Shown: piece after piece, positions 16,694 through 24,430 of the stretch
How the letters are laid out: every line of letters starts with the position of its first letter
How positions within the stretch are numbered: the stretch's first letter is position 1
Assembly (NCBI GenBank): GCA_012103505.1
Contig: WLWP01000001.1
Span: forward strand, 4,583,871-4,647,870
Source of the DNA: Pseudomonadales bacterium
Lineage (GTDB): Bacteria > Pseudomonadota > Gammaproteobacteria > Pseudomonadales > Azotimanducaceae
Direction of reading: 5' to 3'
DNA length: 64,000 bases
Notes under the pieces: generated by a model
Databases searched by the model: none
Seen by the model: only the letters and a program-made list of their open reading frames with translations
What the model was told of the DNA's origin: nothing
Translations under genes and position numbers: made by a program

Positions 16694-17731
16694 TCAATCC
16701 GCGTTAACTGCGGACTCCAGATAATCAGTCGATGCATTGCAAGCCATTTCGATTAAGAGTGGCCCCATTTGTTGTGCTGTTTCTGTTTCCGGTCGCGTAT
16801 GAATCCAGCCAAGATAAGTAAAACTTCGAGCGGTCATAAAAAGAGGTAGATGAGACAAGTGCTCATCCGATAGCTCACGGTTTTCGCGGTACCCGGCAAT
16901 CAAGGCTTCTTTAACGACGTCGTAGAACGGTTCATTCTGAAGAAAGTAGAGGGCGGTGGCCAGTTCGAACAGGTGCCAGCCGAATCCAGCGTCGTCGAAG
17001 TCGATGACCTGAAGAGTATTGCCGTTCACCATCAAATTAGCCTGATCAAAATCTGCGTGGATGAGACTGTAGCGGTCACACGATTGGCCAAATGCCAGCA
17101 AATCTCGGTGGACTTGGGCTCGCGCTTTTTGCAGAAGCGCGCGCTGGTCATCAGTAAGGAGGGGAAGGTCCCAAAATCGACCCCAAAACGGATTGTTACC
17201 GGTTAGCCCTTCTGCATCCCACGCGTGCCGAGTGAACTGTTCTGGTAGTGTCCAAGCAGTCGCTTGATTGTGAATTTGAGCTGCGATACGACCGACTTGT
17301 CGATAAAGAGTGGTCACTGCAGCCGTATCGCCGCCAATTCGCTCAACGACCACGTCCATATTCTCACCATCGATCCATTCAAAAAGATCAACGTGATGTG
17401 GCTGAGAAAGATCGTCAGATTCAACAGTCGCGAAGATAGTTCCGGCGGTAGTTGGCAAGACAATCGGGACTGAAATACCCGCTTGTTTCAGGGCATCCAT
17501 CCATTGAAGTTCTGAACGCAAGGCGTCGACCGAGTGATACCCAGGGCGGTGAATGCGAAGCGCGTATTTTGCGTCGTTGGTACGAATCGCGAAGACACCA
17601 TTCTCACGATATTTTAAGAGAGTGATGTCGACTGTTTGCCCATTAATGTCCCACTGCTCAAGCGCAGTTCGGGCGATCTTTTCAAAGAGGGCTACCTGAT
17701 TTTCTACATCGTCGTTCGTTACTTGAGTCAT
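16694..17731 (-). CDS. APH-family phosphotransferase
   Basis: 345 residues. Kinase-like catalytic loop L-I-H225-A-D227-F-D-Q-A-N232-L and the metal-binding V-I-D244-F-D-D of the aminoglycoside phosphotransferase / choline kinase fold are intact. The N-lobe shows a basic strand Y-A-L-R-I-H and E-L-Q-W. Homologues phosphorylate small alcohols, homoserine or aminoglycosides; no evidence here favours an antibiotic substrate. First gene of the unit with the PNPOx-fold protein. Confidence 0.85.
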   Translation of the reverse strand: MTQVTNDDVENQVALFEKIARTALEQWDINGQTVDITLLKYRENGVFAIRTNDAKYALRIHRPGYHSVDALRSELQWMDALKQAGISVPIVLPTTAGTIFATVESDDLSQPHHVDLFEWIDGENMDVVVERIGGDTAAVTTLYRQVGRIAAQIHNQATAWTLPEQFTRHAWDAEGLTGNNPFWGRFWDLPLLTDDQRALLQKARAQVHRDLLAFGQSCDRYSLIHADFDQANLMVNGNTLQVIDFDDAGFGWHLFELATALYFLQNEPFYDVVKEALIAGYRENRELSDEHLSHLPLFMTARSFTYLGWIHTRPETETAQQMGPLLIEMACNASTDYLESAVNAD

Positions 17732-17894
17732 GATTGACCTCTCTTAAGCTGTCTTGGTACGCGTGCACAGACACTGCGAGTAAACCACATTGCTGCGAGT
17801 AAGGTCGAAGAGAGGAAACTCTCAATTCAGAATAGTCCGTGGCGAAGCACATAGACTGGTGCGATACTCCAAAAAAAGAAGGACGGGGTTGGCA

Positions 17895-18398
17895 ATGAAC
17901 TGGGACGCGATCGGAGCTGTTGGCGAAATCGTTGGTGCCGTTGCGGTACTTGTTTCTCTAGTCTTTGTCGGTTTGCAAGTTCGACAAAGCGCCGATCAGA
18001 CTCGAAAGTCCAACGTGCTCGCCCGCGCAGACATGACTGAACGAGTCATGCGCACGATGGGTGACACTGTTAGTGAGTTGGCGCGGCACACGGAACTTGC
18101 CAGTGCTTTTCGCAAAGTCATGTTCGAATCCAGTGAGCTTACCCCCATTGAACAGACAACCGTTCTCACCTATTTGAATGTTTGGTTACAACGCCACCGC
18201 ACAGCATACCTCTCAGTGTCAGATGGATTGATCGACGCTCGTGTCGTTACGGATTTTGACAATACGACCAAGTGGTATCTGAGCGCGAAAGTCTTCGCCG
18301 ATGAATGGGGTCATGCGCAGAGGAACGGACTGTTTACTGGCGAGTTCGCGGATCATGTCAATCGAGAATTGCTTCCGGACGAGGCAAAGCGCGCGTAA
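17895..18398 (+). CDS. QxRQ-family membrane protein (copy c)
   Basis: 167 residues from ATG 17895; the longer frame back to 17790 has no family similarity. Starts M-N-W-D-A-I-G-A-V-G-E, the same opening as copies e and i; the first ~20 coding bases are also alike. Helix to residue 27, then Q-V-R-Q-S (28-32). G-L-I-D-A occurs in the second half, but the usual W-W is replaced by a single W. This is the only member without a recognisable repeat on either side. The 160 bp upstream hold no clear motif. Confidence 0.75.
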   Translation: MNWDAIGAVGEIVGAVAVLVSLVFVGLQVRQSADQTRKSNVLARADMTERVMRTMGDTVSELARHTELASAFRKVMFESSELTPIEQTTVLTYLNVWLQRHRTAYLSVSDGLIDARVVTDFDNTTKWYLSAKVFADEWGHAQRNGLFTGEFADHVNRELLPDEAKRA

Positions 18399-18405
18399 GT
18401 TTTAA

Positions 18406-18957
18406 TCAGAAATTCCCTAACATTCTTGATATGTCGTCGATCTTCGAGATGCTTGCGCCTCGTTCAACAAGCAATTCGTTCTGCTCGGCGATGATGGAGA
18501 GCGCTTCTTGCTCGGTATCGCGAACAGTGCTGTGACCGTCAGCCGCTAACAACACTCGATAGCCTCTCTTTAGTGCGCCGCGACAAGTGATAGATACACA
18601 TCCTTCCGTCCACGTACCGCATACGATGAGTTCAGTTGTCTGGAGGTGGTTCAAAATCTGTTCAAACTCTGGGTTCTCAAAACTGCTCGGACCGACTTTG
18701 TGAACGATCGGTTCGTCAGAACGAGGTGTGATCTTGGGGTGTATCTCCCAGCCATGCGTGTCTTTTGCGTACGGGGCGCCTGAGGGCGCGCAGGTTTGTG
18801 CAAACATGACTGGAGTGTTGGTCGAACGACAGGCCTCAATCAGCGTTGATACTTTATCTAGGAGAAGTGAGCCGTGTGAGATGGGTGGTGTGATCTTGCC
18901 GTCAAAAGCCACTAGCTGCATATCGATCACGAGCAGCGCATATGTTTCTTTTTTCAT
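18406..18957 (-). CDS. Isochorismatase-like cysteine hydrolase
   Basis: 183 residues. The Asp-Lys-Cys triad is visible: D12 (V-I-D-M-Q), K87 (V-H-K-V-G-P-S-S-F) and C120 (T-E-G-C-V). The fold covers nicotinamidases, N-carbamoyl hydrolases and isochorismatases; the E-G-C-V context does not single one out. Converges on QxRQ copy c with an 8-bp gap between stop codons. Confidence 0.85.
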   Translation of the reverse strand: MKKETYALLVIDMQLVAFDGKITPPISHGSLLLDKVSTLIEACRSTNTPVMFAQTCAPSGAPYAKDTHGWEIHPKITPRSDEPIVHKVGPSSFENPEFEQILNHLQTTELIVCGTWTEGCVSITCRGALKRGYRVLLAADGHSTVRDTEQEALSIIAEQNELLVERGASISKIDDISRMLGNF

Positions 18958-19083
18958 TCGAGGTGAATCGTAGCAGAAGTAGGGCGCAAACGTTGTTTCG
19001 TTGTTTGCTTTGAGTCTGGCGGTTGGCGGCAGGCAAGTTTATGACTAGTATGCGACGCATGAACTATCTGATTACTTTCTATC

Positions 19084-19890
19084 GTGTCCGGGCGAGCGCG
19101 CTCGACACGAGCAAGACGGGCTGAACTCTCCCAACACTTTCTTCGTGATGCATCTGCATCGCGATTAGTTCAAGCAACGTCGATATCTAAGTCTGACCTC
19201 ATCGTTGAGATCGGCTCCGGGCGAGGTGCGCTTACAAAACCTGTTCTTAAGCGAGCGGGCAGACTCATAGCGGTAGAACTGGATCGTTACCTCGTTGAAA
19301 AACTGCGGCAGAGGTTTGGCGATGACGCCGACGTCATAGAATCTGATTTTCTGGATTTTGCGCTGCCCAGTGAGGACTATTCAGTAATAGGCAATATCCC
19401 GTATTCGAAGTCGACGGAAATCATTCGCAAGATCTCTGAAGCGAGCTATCCGCCGCTTGATGCATGGCTTGTGGTTCAGCGAGAGTTAGCTAGTCGGATG
19501 TGTGGCCTGCCGTTCAGTAACGAATCACTTTGGTCCTTGCGGCTCAAACCACTTTGGCATTTAGAAATAGTTGATCGACTCAGGAAGACTGAATTTGATC
19601 CGCCGCCGTCCGTAGATTCTGTTTTTTTGCACATGAGTCTACGCGGACGCGCGTTGATCGACTCTTCCGAGTTGGACAGTTACCTCGATCTAATAAAAGG
19701 CACGTTCCAGAACAATCGCCCAGTTGTCCAATCACTTCGACGAGTATTAACTAAGAGGCAAATCCGACGGTTAGCATTGGATTTAAGATTCGCCAATGAC
19801 CAACTACCGAACTCGTTAATGTTTGAGCAATGGCTGGGCATCTTTAGGTTTATCCAGCGGGACGCAGCCACTAAGGTCTCAAAAGACTAA
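19084..19890 (+). CDS. Erm/KsgA-type rRNA adenine N6-methyltransferase, Erm-like
   Basis: 268 residues from GTG 19084. Motifs in order: L-S-Q-H-F-L-R-D (15-22) before the SAM site, motif I V-E-I-G-S-G-R-G-A-L (41-50), acidic E-L-D (65-67), E-S-D-F-L (86-90), and catalytic motif IV N104-I-P-Y107 followed by S-K-S-T-E-I-I-R-K-I. N-I-P-Y/F with S-x-S-T-x-I-I-R-K-I is the Erm pattern (KsgA has N-L-P-Y-N-I-S), and the Arg-rich N-terminus recalls actinobacterial Erm proteins. Erm enzymes methylate A2058 of 23S rRNA and block macrolide binding. Monocistronic; no leader peptide seen. KsgA-like function is the alternative. Confidence 0.75.
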   Translation: MSGRARSTRARRAELSQHFLRDASASRLVQATSISKSDLIVEIGSGRGALTKPVLKRAGRLIAVELDRYLVEKLRQRFGDDADVIESDFLDFALPSEDYSVIGNIPYSKSTEIIRKISEASYPPLDAWLVVQRELASRMCGLPFSNESLWSLRLKPLWHLEIVDRLRKTEFDPPPSVDSVFLHMSLRGRALIDSSELDSYLDLIKGTFQNNRPVVQSLRRVLTKRQIRRLALDLRFANDQLPNSLMFEQWLGIFRFIQRDAATKVSKD

Positions 19891-20160
19891 CCATTCTTAT
19901 TTTCTGCAGCGACACGCGCTGCACGACCGGGTAGTCACTTCGGACAGAACTTCCAATTGCTTCGATACTTATGTTTTCTATTGCAGGTCTTCCACCCACC
20001 ACCTTTTGATTTTGGCATTCGAAGGAGTGTAAACGAAGACTCTTGCCACGGTTATGTCAGTAGAAATAGTGAAGCTTAGCGAGAATAGATCAACAGAAAG
20101 ATATGACCGTAGTTGGTCGAAAGCTGTGCGGTCATATTAACTAGTTTGCCAACGACATCC
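19891..20160. other. Intergenic stretch, nothing recognised
   Basis: About 270 bp between the Erm-like and HxlR genes. Only short frames with no family similarity, and no repeat unit or strong hairpin. Confidence 0.5.
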
Positions 20161-20616
20161 TCAGCGCTGAATTACACCCGGACCTGGTACAACTTTTACC
20201 CTTCCTGGCTTCACGTCTTCTCCGCTCTCGGTGTAGATCTCCATCTTTCTGATTGGTTCGTTGCTTTCTGATTCGACAAATTGAAGTCTGGGTCCTTTTG
20301 GGTGCGGACGATATTCGTCCCCCCAATGGATGAGCGACATGATCACTGTACGTAGTGCACGTCCCGCGTCGGTTAGAACGTACTCAGTATGCGCAGTTTC
20401 CGTCGCAAGCCGTTTCTCTAGGATACCTTCAGCCACCAGGTGATTGAGTCTCGCAGATAGGATATTGCGAGCGATGCCCAGTTCCTCCAGATACTGATTG
20501 AAGCGAGTTTTGCCGTAAAACGCCTCACGCAGGATCAACAGTGCCCAGCGTTCTCCAATGGCGTCTAAGGCCTGTGCCATTGAGCAGTTCATGCCTTTGT
20601 ATGATTTGTATTTCAT
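20161..20616 (-). CDS. HxlR-family transcriptional regulator
   Basis: 151 residues. Winged helix with the HxlR hallmark C-S-M-A-Q-A-L-D-A-I-G-E-R-W-A-L-L-I-L-R-E-A (Cys 11 near the N-terminus), then F-N-Q-Y-L-E-E-L-G-I-A-R-N-I-L-S-A-R-L and Y-x-L-T-D-A-G-R wing. Members often sense reactive electrophiles or quinones through the N-terminal Cys. Divergent from the tautomerase genes, with a perfect palindrome between them, so it probably controls that cluster and itself. Confidence 0.9.
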   Translation of the reverse strand: MKYKSYKGMNCSMAQALDAIGERWALLILREAFYGKTRFNQYLEELGIARNILSARLNHLVAEGILEKRLATETAHTEYVLTDAGRALRTVIMSLIHWGDEYRPHPKGPRLQFVESESNEPIRKMEIYTESGEDVKPGRVKVVPGPGVIQR

Positions 20617-20654
20617 GACGCGATTCTACATCAGGTTTTATAATGGTACTGTTA

Positions 20655-20671
20655 GGTTGCAATATGCAACC
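20655..20671. promoter_or_regulatory. Palindromic operator candidate for HxlR
   Basis: Perfect 7-3-7 inverted repeat GGTTGCA-ATA-TGCAACC in the 97-bp divergent spacer, 38 bp from the HxlR start and 43 bp from the tautomerase start. A T/A-rich promoter-like segment flanks it. Confidence 0.65.
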
Positions 20672-20713
20672 ATATAGTTTTATGATGAAACTTATGAATT
20701 TGAAGCTGGAAAA

Positions 20714-21037
20714 ATGATGATTAGTTGCACTTGTGTTGTTCAAGAAGGACAGACGCCTGATGTCCAAAAGAAAAGCATTACTAGGTTGTTGAATCGATTT
20801 TCTTCGGACGCCTTCGGCGAAGAAGCACTGATTACGTGGATTCCAGTCGCACCGGGCAACGGATTTACGGCAGCCAAACCCTCCAGTTCTTCTGTCATCT
20901 CAGTCATTGCCAATGAACCTCTGAGCCCAGAGCGTAGAGAATCACTACTGCGCAAACTTGCACATCTGTGGAGTGCAGAAACTGGATGCACCCTAGACGA
21001 GGTTGTTGCCGTACTCGCAGACCCACAAACTCACTAA
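20714..21037 (+). CDS. Tautomerase-superfamily small protein
   Basis: 107 residues (ATG 20714 or 20717). N-terminal beta strand M-I-S-C-T-C-V is followed by Q-K-K-S-I-T-R-L-L and a second strand, then a repeat-like beta-alpha with V-I-S-V-I-A-N-E and an amphipathic helix: the small tautomerase-like layout. The catalytic Pro1 is absent (Ile follows Met), so classic tautomerase activity is doubtful. First gene of the HxlR-controlled cluster. Confidence 0.55.
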   Translation: MMISCTCVVQEGQTPDVQKKSITRLLNRFSSDAFGEEALITWIPVAPGNGFTAAKPSSSSVISVIANEPLSPERRESLLRKLAHLWSAETGCTLDEVVAVLADPQTH

Positions 21038-21047
21038 GGAACCCAAC

Positions 21048-21454
21048 ATGCCACTGTATGTATGTAACGCAAGAAATGGCGCTCTAGACTCTTCCGCCAA
21101 GTCGCGCATAGCGGAAGCAATAACGAATATCCACTGCAAGATTACCGGCGCGCCACCCAGTTTTGTACATACTGTCTTTTTTGAAGAAGCACCTCAGTTT
21201 CCGCTAGAAGGTAAGGCCCTTTATGTGCGCGGTACGATCCGTAAAGGTCGCTCTGATGATCAGAAAAAACAAATTAGAGAATTGATCAGAGATTCGTTGG
21301 TCGAATACGGCGGGGTGACCTCACTAGTCACAGAAGCAGAGATAAGAGAAACCCCTGCTGGTTGGGTTCTGGAAGGTGGGAGATCATGCCAGAGCCGGGT
21401 GAAGAGGCTGATTGGTTTGCGGCCCAAGAACTCCGTCGCGCTAAGGAGGAATAA
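21048..21454 (+). pseudogene. 4-oxalocrotonate tautomerase-like gene with a frameshift
   Basis: ATG 21048 with AAGGA upstream starts P-L-Y-V-C-N-A-R-N-G-A-L, keeping the catalytic Pro2, then I-H-C-K-I-T-G-A-P-P-S-F-V-H and G-T-I-R-K-G-R. At the GGG run 21378-21380 the frame changes: adding one base gives the normal family end M-P-E-P-G-E-E-A-D-W-F-A-A-Q-E-L-R-R-A-K with TAA 21452-21454. Without it, the frame continues into the DoxX gene. Either a real -1 mutation or an assembly error. Confidence 0.75.
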
Positions 21455-21455
21455 G

Positions 21456-21878
21456 ATGCTTGCAGACGAGCAACTTCCGAATCATCCATCATTGACGTTG
21501 ACTGCGCGTGGATTGTTCACTGGGCTTTTTTTCCTGTCCGGCGTGACTCACTTCACGAACATTCCCTACTACATTGGGCTCATGCCTGAGTCTTTCCCGT
21601 TTCCCGCATTCTGGGTAATACTCTCGGGTGTAGTCGAACTCGCTGGCGCGAGTATGATTCTGTTTAATTGGCGACCGCGTCTCGGTGGATGGTTACTGAT
21701 CATCTTCTTGATTCCAGTCACCATTGTAGTCCATGGCTATGAGATGCTTCATGCCGAGGACCAAGCTATGCGAGCGATTCAACAGGCTTCCTTTATCAAA
21801 GGTTTTGCCTTGATCGGCACTGCTTTGTTCTTCACTCAAGTTGGCGTTACGCCAAAAAGACCTGCACCATCTGTCTGA
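21456..21878 (+). CDS. DoxX-family membrane protein
   Basis: 140 residues from ATG 21456, with a strong AAGGAGGA site at 21443-21450 that argues for separate translation. Four hydrophobic helices (about 16-37, 47-66, 75-92 and 111-131) with G-L-F-F-L-S-G-V-T-H-F, F-W-V-I-L-S-G-V-V-E-L-A-G-A and the end M-R-A-I-Q-Q-A-S-F-I-K-G-F-A-L-I-G. DoxX-type proteins accompany oxidoreductases or redox regulators, which fits the HxlR/tautomerase neighbourhood. Confidence 0.85.
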   Translation: MLADEQLPNHPSLTLTARGLFTGLFFLSGVTHFTNIPYYIGLMPESFPFPAFWVILSGVVELAGASMILFNWRPRLGGWLLIIFLIPVTIVVHGYEMLHAEDQAMRAIQQASFIKGFALIGTALFFTQVGVTPKRPAPSV

Positions 21879-22246
21879 GCCATACAACATAGATCGAAGG
21901 CTGCGCCAGGTAAGCGTCCCATCTGGCTGTGGATTCCCCTGGTCGAGGCACGTTGATTGTACCGGTCTGCAGGTGTTGCGCGGTCCAACGTACTCCCGGT
22001 CTTCCACGTGTATTGCGAGTGACGCGATCAAGCTCATCCGATGAGTGCTCTGACAAATCGGTTCCATTGGGGAAGTGAGGTCGTAGCATTTGCTTAGCGA
22101 TCTCGTTGGCACCTCGTTGGCAAGGACTTAGGATCACAGAAGCACCTTAACATCAGTGGCAAGAACGAACGTTTTGTGTCTCTTGGGGCATCGTGCAAAT
22201 TGTCGGCAACTACGCCATTCTTACGGTCAAATAGAAGAGGATAGCC
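21879..22246. other. Intergenic stretch with no supported gene
   Basis: A 96-codon minus-strand frame (22137-21847) exists, but it has no recognisable motif, starts in low-complexity context and overlaps the DoxX end. I see no repeat unit. The promoter of the HtaA-domain gene should be in the last 100 bp (AAGAGGA precedes its ATG). Confidence 0.45.
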
Positions 22247-22705
22247 ATGAGTTTCAACAAGTTAACCTGGGGCGTTAAAGCGAGCTTTCGGAGCTACGTC
22301 GAGGCTGCAGGTGGATCCATCAAATTAAGTGATGGCGCAGCCCGCGCCGAGGATGGATCCTTTGTGTTCATCGCGGTGCCGGGTGGCGACCTGACCATCA
22401 GTCCTGATGGTAGCGCGACTGGTGCTATGCGGTTCCAAGGCACCGTCATGTTTGATGCACACGGCGGGATGCTTAACGCAACACTTGCCGAGTTGGGTTT
22501 GGAGGCTGCAAGCGAGGGGCTTGTGCTGACGGCACTCGAAGCGCCGCTGAACCAAGACCGTTGTACGATCGCAACGCTTGGTCTCATTGAGTCTGCTCCA
22601 GATGATGGTATTCGGTTGACCGCGGAGATTACGGTCGACGGCATGTACCAGATCGCTGACAACTACCCCCCAGGTACTGAACTGGACCTGCTGCAACTGG
22701 TCTGA
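22247..22705 (+). CDS. HtaA-domain protein
   Basis: 152 residues. The domain signature L-T-W-G-V-K-A-S-F-R-S-Y-V opens the protein, followed by I-x-L-S-D-G-A-A-R, G-x-F-V-F, and G-A-M-R-F-Q-G-T-V-M-F-D-A-H-G-G-M-L. HtaA domains bind haem in Corynebacterium surface proteins. No signal peptide or anchor is present here, so the protein looks cytoplasmic and single-domain, unlike the Gram-positive versions. Monocistronic. Confidence 0.85.
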   Translation: MSFNKLTWGVKASFRSYVEAAGGSIKLSDGAARAEDGSFVFIAVPGGDLTISPDGSATGAMRFQGTVMFDAHGGMLNATLAELGLEAASEGLVLTALEAPLNQDRCTIATLGLIESAPDDGIRLTAEITVDGMYQIADNYPPGTELDLLQLV

Positions 22706-22994
22706 CCTTCACTGCATCCGTCAGTGATACTGATGCTGACAGACCTCCGATAGCCTGCAGCTCAGCCCTTCCGAGCGTTCCTGATTCGAGTAGCGCATGT
22801 GGACTCATCAATCACAGGGGTGGCCTTGGGCTTGGCAGATTCTTTGGCTGAACAAACGATGTAGCGAAGAGTTCTGTATTTTCGCTTTGAGTCTCGAAGT
22901 TTGTGCCCATTTGCTATCCCGAGTTTTCACTGTCTTAAGGAGTACAGATTGACCTCATTGGGGCGACTGCCGCAAAGTTCGCCATTGAAATCCA
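22706..22994. other. Intergenic stretch, nothing recognised
   Basis: About 290 bp with short frames only. TCAGTGATACTGATGCTGA just after the HtaA gene is a weak inverted sequence without a T-run. Confidence 0.4.
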
Positions 22995-23525
22995 ATGTGG
23001 GGAAGCGTTGTGGATATTTCAGAAATACTAATTGGTTTTGTACAAGTCGCTATTGCTTTGGTGGCATTCACAACCATTTCGGCTGTCGTTGTGCAGGTCA
23101 GTGAAAGCACGACTGAGAGCTTGCTGGCACTCCGGCTAAAGTACATTCTGCTGTTCAGCACACATCTGATTGTGCTTGGGACCCTGCCACTGGTTTTCTA
23201 CCAGCTGGTACCTGAAAACGGGCAATTTTGGCGATACTCAGCCCTCGCATCTTTGGTCACCGTGAGTGCGGTCGGTTATGTTGGTTTCCTTGTCTTGGCG
23301 CCGATAGTTCTCAGAGATCCGAAAAAATCATGGCCTCAGTTAATTTTGGCGGCTGCTTTCTCCACTTTGGGTTTGTGTACCAATGTTTGGGTCATTTTCA
23401 GTAATGAGCCTAGTTTCTGGTATGTGTCTACGCTTTCTCTGATTCTGGCGGCAACGTTGGTTATGGTAGTGGGCGGGGTGCTGTCGTTTCCGATTTTCGA
23501 TGTTCACGAGTCAAAAAAACAGTAA
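22995..23525 (+). CDS. Four-helix membrane protein, function unknown
   Basis: 176 residues from ATG 22995; GTG 23010, with GGGGA 8 nt upstream, is at least as likely a start. Hydrophobic segments at about 8-32, 50-70, 84-105 and 142-164. The first helix, D-I-S-E-I-L-I-G-F-V-Q-V-A-I-A-L-V-A-F-T-T-I, followed by V-V-V-Q-V-S-E-S-T, loosely recalls the helix-plus-Q-V start of the QxRQ family, but the rest is a polytopic membrane protein. No named family. Confidence 0.6.
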   Translation: MWGSVVDISEILIGFVQVAIALVAFTTISAVVVQVSESTTESLLALRLKYILLFSTHLIVLGTLPLVFYQLVPENGQFWRYSALASLVTVSAVGYVGFLVLAPIVLRDPKKSWPQLILAAAFSTLGLCTNVWVIFSNEPSFWYVSTLSLILAATLVMVVGGVLSFPIFDVHESKKQ

Positions 23526-23585
23526 ATCAGAAGCACTGTTTTGTGCCCACGTCGGCCATTTTTCAACTTGATTTAGTGCCTATAT

Positions 23586-23628
23586 GCAGTAAGAATACTG
23601 CGCTTTATATGCAGTAAAATTACTGCAT
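23586..23628. promoter_or_regulatory. Double palindromic operator of the ArsR-VOC operon
   Basis: Two inverted repeats with the same half-site: GCAGTA-AGAA-TACTGC at 23586-23601 and ATGCAGTAA-AA-TTACTGCAT at 23609-23628, centres 25 bp apart. The second ends 10 bp before the ArsR start and overlaps a CATAAT -10-like element, so binding there should block transcription. Confidence 0.8.
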
Positions 23629-23638
23629 AATACTCTCT

Positions 23639-23929
23639 ATGCACGAAAGCGAGCTTGATCTTGTATTCAAAGCTTTAGCACACGCGGAACGTCGACGTAT
23701 TCTGTTCTCGTTGTACGATAAGCCCAAACAATCTCTGTTCGAGGTATGTGCTGAGTCGTTTGGGCGGGATGGTAAAACACTTTCACGTCAGACGATCTCT
23801 CAACATTTGGATGCTCTTGAGCGAGCGGGGTTGCTAGAAGTGACTTGGCAAGGTCGAACCAAGATGCACTCTATAACGGAGAAACCATTAAGACGTGCAA
23901 TGAAAATTTTGTCTAATAACCTCTCTTAG
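23639..23929 (+). CDS. ArsR-family repressor
   Basis: 96 residues. Winged helix: F-K-A-L-A-H-A-E-R-R-R-I-L-F at the start, recognition helix L-S-R-Q-T-I-S-Q-H-L-D-A-L-E-R-A-G-L-L, wing V-T-W-Q-G-R-T-K-M-H. No metal-site cysteine pair, so it belongs to the non-metal group that often pairs with VOC or SRPBCC genes. Twin palindromes lie immediately upstream (autoregulation), and the VOC gene follows by 12 bp. Confidence 0.9.
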   Translation: MHESELDLVFKALAHAERRRILFSLYDKPKQSLFEVCAESFGRDGKTLSRQTISQHLDALERAGLLEVTWQGRTKMHSITEKPLRRAMKILSNNLS

Positions 23930-23941
23930 GGATTTTGAAAG

Positions 23942-24334
23942 ATGAGAATATATGTCACTAGTGTGTTCGTTGATGATCAAGCAAAGGCACATGATTTCTA
24001 CACTGAGAAGTTAGGATTCATAGTCAAGAACGACGTTCCTGTTGGAGAAAACCGCTGGTTGACTGTCGTTTCACCAGAACAAACAGAGGGAACTGAACTA
24101 CTACTTGAACCCAGTGATCATCCAGCCGTACCAACGTACAAATCAGCAATAGTTGCAGATGGTATACCCGCCGCTTCCTTCCAAGTAGATGACATTGATG
24201 CTGAACATGAACGACTAAGTGGTAACGGAGTTGAATTCACAATGTCACCTACTGATGCAGGTCCGGTCCGAGTAGCTGTATTTGATGACACTTGTGGAAA
24301 CTTGATTCAGTTATTACAGATGACAGGTGAGTGA
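23942..24334 (+). CDS. VOC-family protein, ArsR partner
   Basis: 130 residues, one complete two-repeat VOC module: V-F-V-D-D-Q-A-K-A-H-D-F-Y-T-E-K-L-G-F at the start and V-A-V-F-D-D-T-C-G-N-L-I-Q-L-L-Q-M at the end. This is the configuration commonly found next to ArsR regulators and annotated as glyoxalase/extradiol-type. Metal ligands are not all obvious. Transcribed with the ArsR gene. Confidence 0.88.
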   Translation: MRIYVTSVFVDDQAKAHDFYTEKLGFIVKNDVPVGENRWLTVVSPEQTEGTELLLEPSDHPAVPTYKSAIVADGIPAASFQVDDIDAEHERLSGNGVEFTMSPTDAGPVRVAVFDDTCGNLIQLLQMTGE

Positions 24335-24340
24335 CGCGCG

Positions 24341-24430
24341 ATGGTTAGGGGCACCTTTGCAGTAGTCGGAAGCATTGCCGTTGCTATCGGGTTGTTTATG
24401 GCCATTGAAGGAATCAGCGCAAGTTGGCTA
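24341..24430 (+). pseudogene. 5' fragment of a membrane-protein gene
   Basis: ATG 24341 begins a hydrophobic helix (V-G-S-I-A-V-A-I-G-L-F-M-A-I-E-G-I-S-A) that looks like the first transmembrane segment of a larger protein. After ~30 codons the frame enters the opposite-strand GrpB gene and loses character. Possibly the third gene of the ArsR operon, cut off by rearrangement. Confidence 0.4.

Noticed and set aside
21048..21878. A genuine tautomerase-DoxX fusion gene
   Set aside because: The alternative frame restores a normal tautomerase end and stop, and the DoxX ATG has its own strong ribosome site; a one-base frameshift explains the open frame better.
21847..22137. 96-codon minus-strand frame after DoxX
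   Set aside because: No motif, no clear ribosome site and partial overlap with the DoxX gene.
22294..22696. Two ~122-codon minus-strand frames opposite the HtaA gene
   Set aside because: Antisense shadows without motifs; the plus strand encodes a recognisable HtaA domain.
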